Shown piece by piece: positions 35,401-46,961 of a DNA stretch of 64,000 nt. Each line of letters starts with the position of its first letter. The stretch's first letter is position 1. The stretch lies in contig CM028902.1 in the NCBI GenBank assembly GCA_016801885.1, positions 992,001 through 1,056,000 on the forward strand, in the 5' to 3' direction. This DNA is from Toxotes chatareus. Lineage: Eukaryota > Chordata > Actinopteri > Toxotidae. The translations under genes and the position numbers were made by a program. A model generated the notes under the pieces. It saw only the letters and a program-made list of their open reading frames with translations, had not been told where the DNA came from and ran no database searches.

Positions 35401-38400
35401 TCAGTGTTTCAGTGAATTAAAAAAAAAAAAAAAAACAATTGATGCACTTGGAGTGTTTTGATGTTGGTGTAATGATAGTAACGTCTCCAGACTGATGGCG
35501 ATGGTGATTGTTACAGAGCTGCTCTCATGTTTGTTCTGCCGTTCGTCAACAGGATGCTGCTTTCAACAAAACCACCAGGAGTCTTCAGGAGCTGCAGCAG
35601 AAAGACCTGGGAGTCAAACCTGAGTTCAGGTCAGTCAGATGTGGTGCAGCTGCAGGGCGTTTACCCACTGAAGAAGCTTTATCTGTGTGGCCGAAGACTC
35701 ATCTTAAAACTGTTTTTGTTGTTACCTGAGATTAAACATGAGTGACTTATAAACAATCACTAAACACGGGTCAGTTTATTGTCCTAAAACCTTCTAATGA
35801 AGTTACAGATTAACCCTGAACAGGACAAGGCCAGTCCATATCCTGTTGGCCACTTGTTCCATGAGCTTATTTTCATCCACAGTGCTCAGTTTTGTTCCTT
35901 TTGAATTTGTCTAAACTTCTTGTGAGGCAGTATTAAAGCTCTTAGACTAAATGTGACTTTCTGAATCTCCACAGTATCTTTAACAGGTTAATTTGCATGG
36001 TGTAACTCTGCTGTTTTCCTGCAGCATAAACTTGTCTCGGGCAAAGAGAGAGCTGAGTCAGCTCAACCAGCAGACCTCCCCACTCCTCAAACTGCTCTGC
36101 CTGCGCAGAGTCACCGTGACCGCCACCCAGACCCCCAGACGCACCGGTACGCAGTGTGTGTGTGTGTGTGTTTGTGTGTGTGAGCCTAATAAATCTCCAC
36201 GTTCTTCAGTTTTCTAATCATCTTAGGATCAGAACTATGATCCTCATGATGTTTTGCTGATTAAATGTGGTTTAGTTCGAAGCTGAATTGAATTTGTTAA
36301 ACTGAATGAATCTGAAGACTGAAGCTTAAATTTTGCTTTTGTCACTAAACAATCGGAGATCGGAAATGACGAAGCACAAGCGACACACAGGTCACCTGTT
36401 CATCCTGTTATCATTTCACTCCTCAATGAGCAAAGAAATAAACGGAGTTCAAATATAAAAACGTACAAACTCTTCAGTCCCAGTACACAACAGTCACTGA
36501 AGTTAGACAACACTGCGAAATTATAAATATCGTAAATGCTGCAGGGACAGTTGTAAAGTTGTTTCTTGTTGCAGATTTATTTCATCTGATGTGCCACTCC
36601 TGTGCTTATCATTTGCATAAAGTGAAATATTTCTCAGCCGTCCGTTGTCGTGACTCGTACCTTAACACCTCTGACGCCTGTGTTGTAGCGGGGTTCTGTT
36701 GAAAATGCTTTCCTGTGCTGTTTGAAGCTGAATCCACCATAAGTCTTCACTGTTCTGGAAACTGATTCGCAGCTGCTCCAGTTACAATTAAATGATAAAG
36801 CGTTTTTTGTTTTTGTTTTTTTTCCTTATTGACTGAAATGTGCCCAGAACACGGAGTAATGAAAAATGTAAAGTGCTGAAAAATGGCGTTGAACTTCCTG
36901 GTAACTTATTCTTTGATCAGAGAGATGCTGAGTTAAATCAGTATTTTGGACTGTATTTTATGTGTGTAGTTCTTGTACTGGCTGCTTGTGTCCAAACATC
37001 ATTTAAGAGCATTGGCTTTTTTTTGTCAAAGAGAAAACCGTGTTCATATTTATCAAAGAAAGTGACCCAAAAAGTATCTGCACCAAAACCTATAGTTTAC
37101 CTGGGAAGTGGCAGCGCTTGATCCGAGGAATCGGACCATGCACTACACAAAAAACATCAGTGTTGCATCTGATCAAGCTTAATTCACTGTGGAAGTCAAA
37201 TATGAGATCACAGGTAATATAAGGTAAATTGTGCAGCCCTGAGCTCAACTGACGAGCCAAACAGGGTCATTCCAGCAGAGAAGAAATTTCCTAAAAACAA
37301 CCTGAAACCAGCAGGAAAAACATGGAAATTTGTAAATCTAATAGCTTTAAATGTCCTCACTCAAAGGAAATCACATTTATGTCCAACAGCCCGAAAATGA
37401 GACCGCTGCGTCTCTTTATCTCCATTTTATCTTCTGTCACTGGGACACGTTAATAATGACTGTGGACTTTTCCTTTTGATGTAGCTGATCAAAGACTAAT
37501 GTTTGGTACCATCCAGTATTTTGTCAGGCACCTTTCTGGGACGGCCAGACTGAACTCTGCGTGATCTCTGAGCGTCCTTTCACTGTCTGTAATCAGATCA
37601 GCACACAGGACAATTCATGCCCTGTCGGGCCGCTAACGAATAAATCCAGGCTTATTGCCCCACAACAACCCTGCTGTCAGTCTGCAGAGTGGTACGATCC
37701 GCTCCTAATTAATGTTTGTCAAGCAGCCAATTTAGTCATTTGGTTGGGACAGAGCGAGAGGCTGTCGGGCGACACTGCAGGATGAATGCAGGGTGGCTGG
37801 GTGTAAAATAACTGTTATTTTTGTGCGTTTGTTGTGTTTTCAGCCTTTCACCTGACAGAACATGTGCTCTTCCCCGCAGTCAGCATTGAGGCCGTAAGCG
37901 CAGACGACCTGCTCTCTGTCACCCTCTATCTGCTGGTGAAGACGGAAATCCCCAACTGGTGAGCTGTGAGGAGGAGTCTCTGACCCTGTGGCTTGGGACA
38001 CAAAGGCTGAACGTCATGTGTGTAAACAGGAAATCATCACTCCAGCCTGTCATCAGCCTGTCATATGCAGGGAAACTGAAGTGAGACTGTCCAGTTGAAA
38101 ACTGTCTCATCTCATTTCTCATTTCTCTGCCTTCTGGGAAACTGCTTTAGCTTCAGTCCCAGTTTACACAGCTACACGAATGAAACTGCTAAAGATGGTG
38201 ATCAGGGTAAAACATGAGGAAGGGAAAACAAGTCTCATGGTTCTCAGTCTCAAACACTTGATGTTTAACATCAGAACATAACCTGGACCTGTGATGAACA
38301 GTTAGAGCAGGTGGAGGGAATGTTTCCCATCAGGTGTCTCAGTCTTCATGCTGTTTTGTTTCAGGATGGCCAACCTGAGCTACATCAGGAACTTCTGCTT

Positions 38401-39880
38401 CAGCCACTCCAGCAAAGACGAACTCAGCTACTGTCTGAGCACCTTCGAGGCTGCGGTGGAGTACATCAACCTGGGGAAGCTGCAGGACACGCACTCTGTG
38501 AGAGAGACACACACACACACACACGTATTCTGTCATCACAGTGCTGTATCTCAGCGGAACTCAGTGGCGCTGATGGTTTGTTGTTTCTGTACCTTCAGGG
38601 CTCAGGTGAGCTGAACGACAAGGCGTTGTTCAAAGAGAGGATGAGGCTGTTGACTCAGAGCGCGGCCACGCCCATCCACTGTCTGTTTGAGGTGAGGAAA
38701 CCAAACCACCGCGCATAGTTTACCTGGGAAAAACGCAGGAAACCGAACCACCACTCTGCAGGCCTGATATGAGATTGTATTAATTTATCGTGTGTGTGTG
38801 TGTGTGTGTGTGTGTGTCACGTAGCACATAGCAAACGGAAATGAGGCTGAGGTTGAACGTCTGCTGAGTGAAGGAGAGAGCGACGAGGACGTTAGGATGT
38901 GTCACCCCCTCTGCTCCTGTGACCTCTGTGACCTCCAGCTGTCCGGGTCAGCACCCACACACACTGATCACGACACTGACCCTAAACTAAAACCTGATCC
39001 TCACCTAGACCCTAAAACCGGAAAACCGCAACCCTTAAATTCTTAACCGTAAAGCAGGCCCTTGAGTTAGTGGGGGCCACCCAAACTGTCATCACGGTGC
39101 AGAAATGTCTGCACCACAGTGTTTTAAAACTCACACACACATTTTTCCAGGAAACCCTCCAACTTCTGTTTTCTTTTCTACTCTTATTTCTACCCAAGAT
39201 TCATTTCCCCTTTTTCCATTTTTGTTGCATCAGAGTTTTGATCACATTTAAAAAAAAAAAGCCGTGTGCTGATTTCACTTCCTACTTCAGCCTACACGCA
39301 CGCACATGCACACACACTTAGACTCTCACAGGGTATTTTGGCTGTTTTGCTTCCTTTAACTGAACTGTAAAACTGGATTATCAACATTTACACTTGCTTT
39401 GTGACATTCAAACCACTTTCAATCTATAAACTGTAAACTGTTAAGAATCATCGACAGTGGCCCAGAAGGGACATTGCATTTAAATATTTGACATCCCACT
39501 GAGAAAAGTGAGCAGAGGGTGTGATTTTACAGCATTATATGAACTTGAAGAGCATGTGACTCAGTTTGTATCTGACACCATCATCAGAAGATTATTCCTT
39601 AAAGATCAGTAAAGGTTTCTTTATATGTTCATTCCCCTGAGCACTATACAATATATATACAATAACTGAGATCGCCAGTCAGTTTTCTTCTTGTCTGTCT
39701 AAATAACCTGCTCAGACATTAAACTCTGCTGTAGCCTGACTCTGTGTTTTGGCTCTGTGTCGCAGGCGGCTGAACGACCCGTCTATCGTCACGCCGTTCT
39801 CCAGAGATGATCGAGGTTACACTCCGCTGCATGTCGCTGCCATCTGTGGTGAGCAGCTGCTAAAATACATGAGCTTCTTC

Positions 39881-39924
<44 letters not shown>

Positions 39925-39949
39925 TTTACTGTGTAAACCTGATAAACCA

Positions 39950-39980
<31 letters not shown>

Positions 39981-42900
39981 ATGCAGGTCAGGCCCAGCTG
40001 ATAGATGTGCTAGTGTGTAAAGGAGCCCCGGTCAATGCCACAGACTACCACGCCCTCACGCCACTGCACCTGGCCTGCCAACGGGGATACCAGGGTGTCA
40101 CGGTGAACACACACACACACACACTCACAAAGAACAGCATTTGTTTACAGTAATAATCAAAAAACCCATTAAACGGTAAAATAAAGATGATGATGCAGCT
40201 ACAGTGTGAGACATGAATAAAAAAGAGAAGCTAAGGTGACAGTTTGTTGATCCTCAGGTGTTACAGCAGCACAGGAAGAAACCGGAGCAAGAAGAGCATA
40301 AAAAATGATTTTACTTTATTTATTGGAAAAGTGATCATCAATCAAAATGAAGCTAATTCTCTATTTTTAGATACCAAAAGACAGAGAGGCAGTGAGGAAC
40401 AAACTGTACAACAAACTAAAATAAAACATTTTTACAGTTTTGTGTTGGACAGTGTTTAATGTGCTGTAGTGATGCATGTGTGCAAGACTGACTCCCAACA
40501 CACTGCAGTTCCTCTTATCACTGAGAATCTTAATATAATGTAATATGATATATTATAATGTAATATTTGTACAGTAATAAATACTGACTCGGGTCGATGT
40601 ATTAAATGTGACAGCAGTAGTTAAAGTGGGTAACGAAGGCTCCAGGTTTTAGAAGGAAGAAGAACGTGTGCGAGAAAACAGACGACATCGCTGCTTCTGC
40701 TGCGTCGGTTTTTATCCATCACGAGTCCAGCGATGTTTATGAAAATGAATAACGTACTTTCTGTCTTGCAGCTGCTCCTGCTGCACTACAAGGCAAACAC
40801 AGACGCTCAGGACAACAACGGGAACACACCGCTGCACCTCGCCTGCATGTATGGACACGAAGACGTGAGTCAAACACAGACTGTCTCTTCAAGCCAGTGG
40901 TACTCAACCTTTAACACAAAGTACAGGTCGCGCCTCATTATGGGATGTCTGACTATAAATTGAGAGCAGTTCAACATCTAAGAGGCCTGAAGATGTAAAA
41001 CTGGACTTTATTTGACCCAAAGCACCAAAGAGAAAAGCCTGAAAAATGAAAAACACGATTTCATTTTTTATTATTTTCTGTCCCAGTAAGGTTTGGAGCC
41101 TCTGGAATAGTCAACAAATTAAAGGTTTATAACATACTGATTATTAAAAATAACAAATATTTGCTAATTCTCAGCTTCTCAGGTGTGATGATTTCCTGCT
41201 TTTGACTGACATCATTTTGTTTTGTTTGGTGACTTTTGATTTTATCATTTTTTACCTTTAAGCACTAAGCTGTACTGTCAGCTGCACATGTCACTCTTTT
41301 GTGTGTCAGTGTGTGAAGGCCTTGATTTACTACGACGTCCAAACGTGCCGCCTGGACCTGCAGAACGATAAAGGCGACACGGCGCTGCACATGGCGGCCC
41401 GATGGGGCTACGAAGGAATCATCCAGGTGCTGCTGGAGAACGGAGCGAGCACCAACATCCTCAACAAGAGCAAAGACTCACCGCTGCAGTGTGCGCTCAA
41501 CTCCAAGGTCAGGGACTCACACAGAGTGTGTGTTCATTGGTGTAAAAAAAAAAAAAAAAAAACAAGCACACAAACAAATTACTGAAAAGCTGCAGGAAGC
41601 TTACTGTTCTTACTGTAATATGAGAAACTTTAGCTTTAACAGCTAAATGAACATGAGCTGTAAAGTTTGTTTGGTGTGAGAACTGACAGAGTGACTGTAC
41701 AAGCTGCTGGTCACAGCTAATGAAAGGGGGGGAAAAAAGAAATCAAAGCTGCGTTCACTCCATCCAGACTGGCATTGTTCTCATGTTTCACTCAGTGCAG
41801 TTCAGCTAATCTGATCAGCTGCTGTTGTTTCCAGGAACAGAAGGTGTTTGAGCTGCTGGTGCGTGGGAACGGATCAGGAGTCAACGTCAGTCTGTGTGGT
41901 CTGAATCTGACCTCGGATCAGTTAAACCGATCCGAGGTCAGATAGATTTGGATGAAGATGTTTCAGATGTTGAAACATGACGTGTGTGTTTTTATTCTCC
42001 TGTAGATCCTCATGTTGTTGCAGTCGTCTCAGAATGGCCGTCAGTGCAGCGGCAGCAGAGTCCACGTGAGTCTGATCTACTCTCATGTCCATAACAAGCA
42101 ACCTGTAAACTTCAGGAGTCAAAGGTCACAGAACCCAAACCTGAGTTTGGGTTTCAGTTACAACAAACATACTTTGTTTAATTTAGATCTTTATTACTCA
42201 GCGTGGAAAATACATCTATGCAAAAATGACCTTTTTGCTCCTGTAGTTGATTTAGAGCATCTGCCTTTACATATTTTTACCTCCCCCTCCTCCTCCTCTT
42301 CTCCTCCCAGTCTCCCAGCCGCTCCCCTCTGGCCTCAGACTGCAGCAGCAGCCGCCGCTCCTCCGTCTCCAGCACCTCGTCTCTGGGTTCTGAGGCCAAA
42401 CCAGAGGCAGAACGTGTCCGACACAGAGAGGTGAGCACGGAGAGAATGACATGCTGAGAACAGGAAACACTGATAACTGCCCTGTTCTCACCGCGAAACC
42501 AGTTCACTTTACAATCAGACATCAGAAAGTAGAAGATCAACAACAAGATTAAACACAATCACAAAACTGCACAAGCACAACTGAAGAGCATTAAAGAAAA
42601 CTGTACAGGACGACTGTTCAGTGGGATAACTTACAATTATTTATCAGAAAATTTCTGAATGACATAACCTGAGATTGCTAATGAGACACAGACACTGTTG
42701 ACGGATCTCATAGATGTGACTCATAGTTATTGCAGTTTTTCATATTTCATATGTTATTGCACTGCTATTCTTTATAGCTTTAGCTTCTTCTTTTATTGAT
42801 CAACATGATTTAAAATGTTTGTTTTGATGGTTAGTGTTTGTTGTGGACATGAGAAACATCGGTGAACACTTTGCCAAAGTTATGTCGTAGCTCAGTTTAC

Positions 42901-45900
42901 TATGACAGGAATATAATGGGAAGCGTTGTGCTCTGTAATGTATATGTAGACATTTAATTGAGTGTTTGTGTGACTGACAGGTGGAGAAGCTGCTGCGTGC
43001 CGTGGCGGATGGAGACGTGGAGATGGTGAGAACAAAGTCAGACAGCAGCAGTCACATCACATCTCCCTCTGAACATGCTGTTCTCAGGAGTCTGCACTCT
43101 TTTCATCTGTGTGTGTGTGTGTGTGTTTTTGTTTCAGGTGCGTTACCTGTTGGAGTGGATGGATGAGGAAGAGGAGGATGAAGGAGAAATTCGGTCTGAG
43201 GCTCTGCTCTGTCACCCGCTGTGTCAGTGTCCGAACTGTGCTCCAACCCAGAAGGTCTGACGGCTCATCAAGCACAAACAGATTTAACAAAGGGTTTATA
43301 AAGAACGTTAATCAAACTGAAGTGTTTATTAATGCATGACAATAATAATAATCAGGAATAACAATAAAAAGTGTCCTCTTTGTGTCTTTCAGTTGTCTGT
43401 TCTGCAGGCCGGAGCTCTGGGCGTTAACAGCTGTAACGCTGACGGCTTCACGCCGCTCCACGTCGCCGCCCTGCACGGCCACTCGCCGCTGGCCACCCTG
43501 CTGATCCGCCACGGAGCCAACGTCAACGCCCGCACCAACCAGAGCGCCACACCGCTTCACCTGGCCAGCCAGAACAGCCACATCCAGGTAGGGAAAAAAA
43601 AAAAACAGGAGCAAACTGGGAGAAGTGAGTGAAATTAGTGTAGCACAGAGCAATAATGTTTTCTAATAACACATTTTTTTTTATGTTTGAGGGCACAGTA
43701 TAGTATATGAACTTCACACCTTGACTTCAAACAGATAAAAATGGAGGAAGGTAAATATAATATGTTCGGTAACACAGGGAGTAAATGAAGAAACAGCCTT
43801 TGTTTTCTTGGATTTGTTCTGATGTTCTGTAGGAGAAGATATGGAAGATAACATTAATATGTAGTTTTATTTTACCATATTCACACATATTGTGGTGCAC
43901 ATTATAATAACATAATAATTAACCTGCTAAAATCATTTGACAGTGCTATTATTCATTTAATCTAAACTTTATATTAACTCTTGATGAACATGGTCCATGG
44001 ATGGAGGCAGAGTCAGACTCTGGCAGCAGGTTTCCTGGTGGAGGTCACACTGTTGTGTCACACTCGTGATGGAAATCAAATGTTCACAGGTGTGTGGTCT
44101 GTAGAAGTGGGTCAGTCACATCACTCATCGTGTGTCTCTGCAGTGAGGAAGCAGGATTCATGCTTTTGTCGGGTTCACTGGCACCGCTGTGTGGACAAAT
44201 GACGGCAGTGCAGGGAAGAGAAAAGTGATTATGTATTCATTGCCCTTCACATGATGAAGTGTGTGTTTGTGTGTGTCCGTCCTTGATGTGTATAGGTGGT
44301 GAGGTTTCTGCTGGAGTGCAACGCCAAACTGAATAAGAAGGATCACTATGGCAACACCCCTCTGATACAGGCCTGTCTGTGTGGGAACCTGGAGACAGTC
44401 ACCACCCTGTTACAGGTAAACTCACCCTCACACGTCTGACTCAGCACCACGGTCGGACCCGTTAACGTTTTCATAGAACTGTGAACATGTAAAGTCGGAA
44501 CTGAATGTTGTCAGAATAATATTTTCTGTCTGTGGTGTGACAGAAGCAAAAGAGGTTTAAAGCCCTTTTACAGCCGCGGTAATAATCTGACCAACCAGCT
44601 CCTTATAATTCCAGTTTTCATCCATGCTGTTTAGAAATCGCACAACCATTAAATTACTTTCAATAAAAATAAAAAACGAATCTGTCTTTTGCAGAGTAAT
44701 GCGCTGGTGAACGTAGCAAACCTCCAGGGGAACACGGCTCTCCACGAGGCGGTGCGGGGCGGACACCAGGCATTGGTGGAGCTGCTGCTGAGGGGTGGAG
44801 CCTTGCCTGGCCTCAGGAACAAGAGGCAGAGGACGCCACTGGACTGTGCCTATGAACTGGGCGGAAAGGTGGTCCTGCACACACTACAGGGACAGGAGAG
44901 GCTGGGGCATGCAACACTTTGGATTAAAGCAAACATCGAATATCTGGTTCACGTCTAAAATCTGATGTCAAAAAGGTTCAGGTGTTTATGGGCAAATATG
45001 CTGGACATTTAGTCAGAGTATTTATACACATGCAGTCTGTAGTAACCTGATTCTCTTCAGGGTAAAGGATTAGAGGAAGTTGGCACAGCTTGATCTGCTG
45101 GAGACCCGTGTGGTGCTGTGAAAACAAATGTCAGTAATAGCAGTGCATCCTTCTGTCCAAACTAATCCCATCTGAACTCTGACTAAAGCCAAAACTGACA
45201 CTAACACGAAAATCTGTGTCCATGAGCAAGACAGTGAAGTAGGATTAGAAAGGATAGCTGCAGCTGTGAGCAGTCACACTGATTTCTGTTTTCCTCTGCA
45301 GAACACTGAGATCCTCAGAGCTCTGCAGAAAGCGTCTGGACTTTCCCCTGATGCTGAGCCAATCAAACTCCTCTCTGTGCCCAAAGGAGCTCTCGGTAAA
45401 ATTAGGATTTGGTCATTTTCAAATCTCTCTTTTAATGAGGCGTCACTTCAGAACTCTTACAGTCGCTTTCACATCAGGTCAGAAATCAGGTCTTGTGTCA
45501 GCCATTAATCAGGATTTTATGTCTCTTGTCGTCACTGCAGCTCATTCATTCGTTCAGCGTCTGAGGCTCCAGGATCAGTCCAACGGCAGGAGACAGAAAC
45601 TGGCTCAGTCCATCAGCAGGTAGACATCACCAGACCCAGAACATCAAAGACTCGTGGAGATGTTTCTGTTTCTTTCAACTTTAATGTGCTTTACTTCAGG
45701 ATTCAGCAGATGAAGAAAGGTTCCTCTGGTCCTCCCCCCAGGTGTTCACCAACCCTGAGTCAGGTGCAGTACCATTACACTCCCTCATGTCAGATTGTTA
45801 TCAGCCACTCTGGAGGGTAGGGACGCCGAAGTCAGTCTGTCAGTCCACCAGTTTAACCAGTGCAACGATCTTCAGGGGCAGAATAATACGACCTTTTCCA

Positions 45901-46961
45901 TCAGTGAAATATCAGATTATTTCATTTTATATCACAATCATGCCTCAGTTATACTGGATTTTCTGGACAAACAACCGTAGTGATATTTGAAATATTTGTG
46001 CAGAGCTGAACGTGACAAACTGAATCTGAGATGTCCTAAATGGGCCACCGTACAGAGGATTTAGGGAACACAATGATCTTTCCTCTGAAGACACCCTCAC
46101 AACAAATTTGACCTTTTTCCTGAACCATTGGTAGACGTCTAAAACTCCATCCATCATTTCTGTTGTCGGGTGTGTGGTCACCACCTTACGGGGCTTTACA
46201 GGGGGTTTACAATTGGCCCCATTAACCCTCTGCTCCATGTTCATCTTAGACTTATGACTTGATCTTGGTTTTCCCAGCAGGTGAATCCAGACAGGAGGAG
46301 GTTGAGACGAGGGGAGACGGTGGAGGTCAGCAGCCCCTCAGGAAGCCTTGATGCCAGGCCCCGGCTGAGAGAGCGGCCCCTGGGTCGCTGTCACACCCTG
46401 GACTCTGGAGAACGCACACCAGAGCAGCTGGAGTGTACACTCACTCCCAACACAACTGAATACACTCCAAAAGAGAGTGACACTCTGTCAACAGACAATA
46501 CACAGCCTGAAATCAGTGAAACACTCTCCACTGACATCTCTAACTGCAGCACCGGCAGTGAGACCTCACCATCCCCACCATCCAATGCATCGTCACACAC
46601 TGATAATTCGTTTGAAGCCCCTCCCACACACATCCTCACCAATCATTCTGCTTCACACGAGTCTGACCAGCCGTCCGACGCCAACAGCCAAAGTCTCCGG
46701 CCTGTAAACGGAGCATTAGAGGACTCATGCGATGACCAGACTCAGCCTCGCGTCGACACAGAGTCCCCGCAGTCAGAGAGCAAGGATGGAAACTCCAATC
46801 CCATCCACCCCGCTGACCTCCACTCCCCCATCCAGACTGATGAAGGTGATCCAAGAGACACCAGCCAAACACCAGAAACGAGTGCAGAGTCGAGGCAGTG
46901 TAACCTTGTTGTAGTAGGAGACCTTGTTGGGAGTCCTGCAGAGCAGCTAAACACACCCTGA
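29491..46961 (+). CDS. ankrd27: ANKRD27 (VARP), VPS9-domain ankyrin-repeat Rab GEF
   Basis: Coding exons: 29491-29592, 32058-32168, 32676-32984, 33429-33488, 34536-34589, 35147-35212, 35553-35629, 36025-36146, 37844-37958 (or from 37880), 38365-38497, 38599-38691, 38825-38946, 39766-39848, 39987-40102, 40772-40864, 41310-41507, 41835-41885, 42006-42065, 42311-42430, 42981-43025, 43138-43254, 43393-43587, 44296-44415, 44695-44868, 45302-45395, 45541-45619, 45700-45763, 46281-46961. Every junction keeps phase: 1,217 aa (1,205 with the shorter exon) against 1,050 in human. Start MAVYDENILKNPFYLALEK. VPS9 domain about 230-375 (DDLLSVTLYLLVKTEIPNW, KDELSYCLSTFEAAVEYI) keeps the Asp and Tyr positions linked to Rab21 exchange. 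Two ankyrin blocks follow. Known role: endosome-to-surface and melanosome sorting with Rab32/38, VAMP7 and retromer VPS29. Confidence 0.95.
31131..31400 (+). mobile_element. Non-LTR retrotransposon (L2/Rex-like) reverse transcriptase fragment
   Basis: In ANKRD27 intron 1 the translation gives GVPQGTFLGPV, then FSLYSLLL, and about 100 bases on CYADNIQLYP, the RT fingers-palm words (GVPQGSVLGP and YADDTQLY in active copies). Further on SSHVDHCNA and VQSSAA fit the same family. There is a stop after GPV and Asn replaces the second catalytic Asp, so it is a dead remnant. Confidence 0.7.
36151..36182. repeat. (GT)n microsatellite after an ANKRD27 donor
   Basis: Interrupted GT run starting a few bases beyond the donor of exon 36025-36146. 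Confidence 0.8.
38790..38817. repeat. (GT)n microsatellite before an ANKRD27 acceptor
   Basis: Fourteen GT units ending 8 bases before exon 38825-38946. Confidence 0.85.
38825..38946 (+). CDS. ankrd27: ANKRD27 exon with first zinc-binding Cys motif
   Basis: The exon ends RMCHPLCSCDLCDLQLSG, matching human MCHPLCFCDDCEKLVSGR. Cys spacing is C-x3-C-x-C-x2-C. This is the first of two 'zinc fingernail' microdomains that in mammals bind VPS29 of retromer. Confidence 0.85.
39884..39980. repeat. Two (GT)n blocks filling a 138-base ANKRD27 intron
   Basis: GT runs at 39884-39921 and 39953-39980 occupy about half of the intron 39849-39986 and end next to the acceptor ATGCAG. Confidence 0.85.
41905..41943. 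repeat. Perfect 15-bp hairpin in a 120-base ANKRD27 intron
   Basis: ATCTGACCTCGGATC and its exact reverse complement surround the 9-base loop AGTTAAACC. The intron runs only from 41886 to 42005, so the hairpin occupies a third of it, 19 bases after the donor. Confidence 0.85.
43138..43254 (+). CDS. ankrd27: ANKRD27 exon with second zinc-binding Cys motif
   Basis: The exon reads VRYLLEWMDEEEEDEGEI and then LCHPLCQCPNCAPTQK, nearly identical to human CHPLCQCPKCAPAQK with the same C-x3-C-x-C-x2-C spacing as the first motif. An acidic stretch precedes it. Both fingernails being kept suggests VPS29/retromer binding is conserved in this fish. Confidence 0.85.
46281..46961 (+). CDS. ankrd27: ANKRD27 last exon: long disordered C-terminal tail
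   Basis: 226 codons starting VNPDRRRLRRGETVEV, rich in Ser, Thr, Pro, Asp and Glu and without predicted structure. RPLGRCHTLDSGE near its start resembles RMLRRHTVEDAV close to the human C-terminus; the rest, with repeats of the type SDTLSTDN / SETLSTDI, is not in human and explains most of the extra length. Confidence 0.85.
   Translation: MNPDRRRLRRGETVEVSSPSGSLDARPRLRERPLGRCHTLDSGERTPEQLECTLTPNTTEYTPKESDTLSTDNTQPEISETLSTDISNCSTGSETSPSPPSNASSHTDNSFEAPPTHILTNHSASHESDQPSDANSQSLRPVNGALEDSCDDQTQPRVDTESPQSESKDGNSNPIHPADLHSPIQTDEGDPRDTSQTPETSAESRQCNLVVVGDLVGSPAEQLNTP

Noticed and set aside
40895..40960. CAGTGGTACTCAACCTTT-like sequence resembling a hAT (Charlie) terminal repeat
   Set aside because: No matching inverted end or target duplication was found nearby, so an element cannot be delimited.
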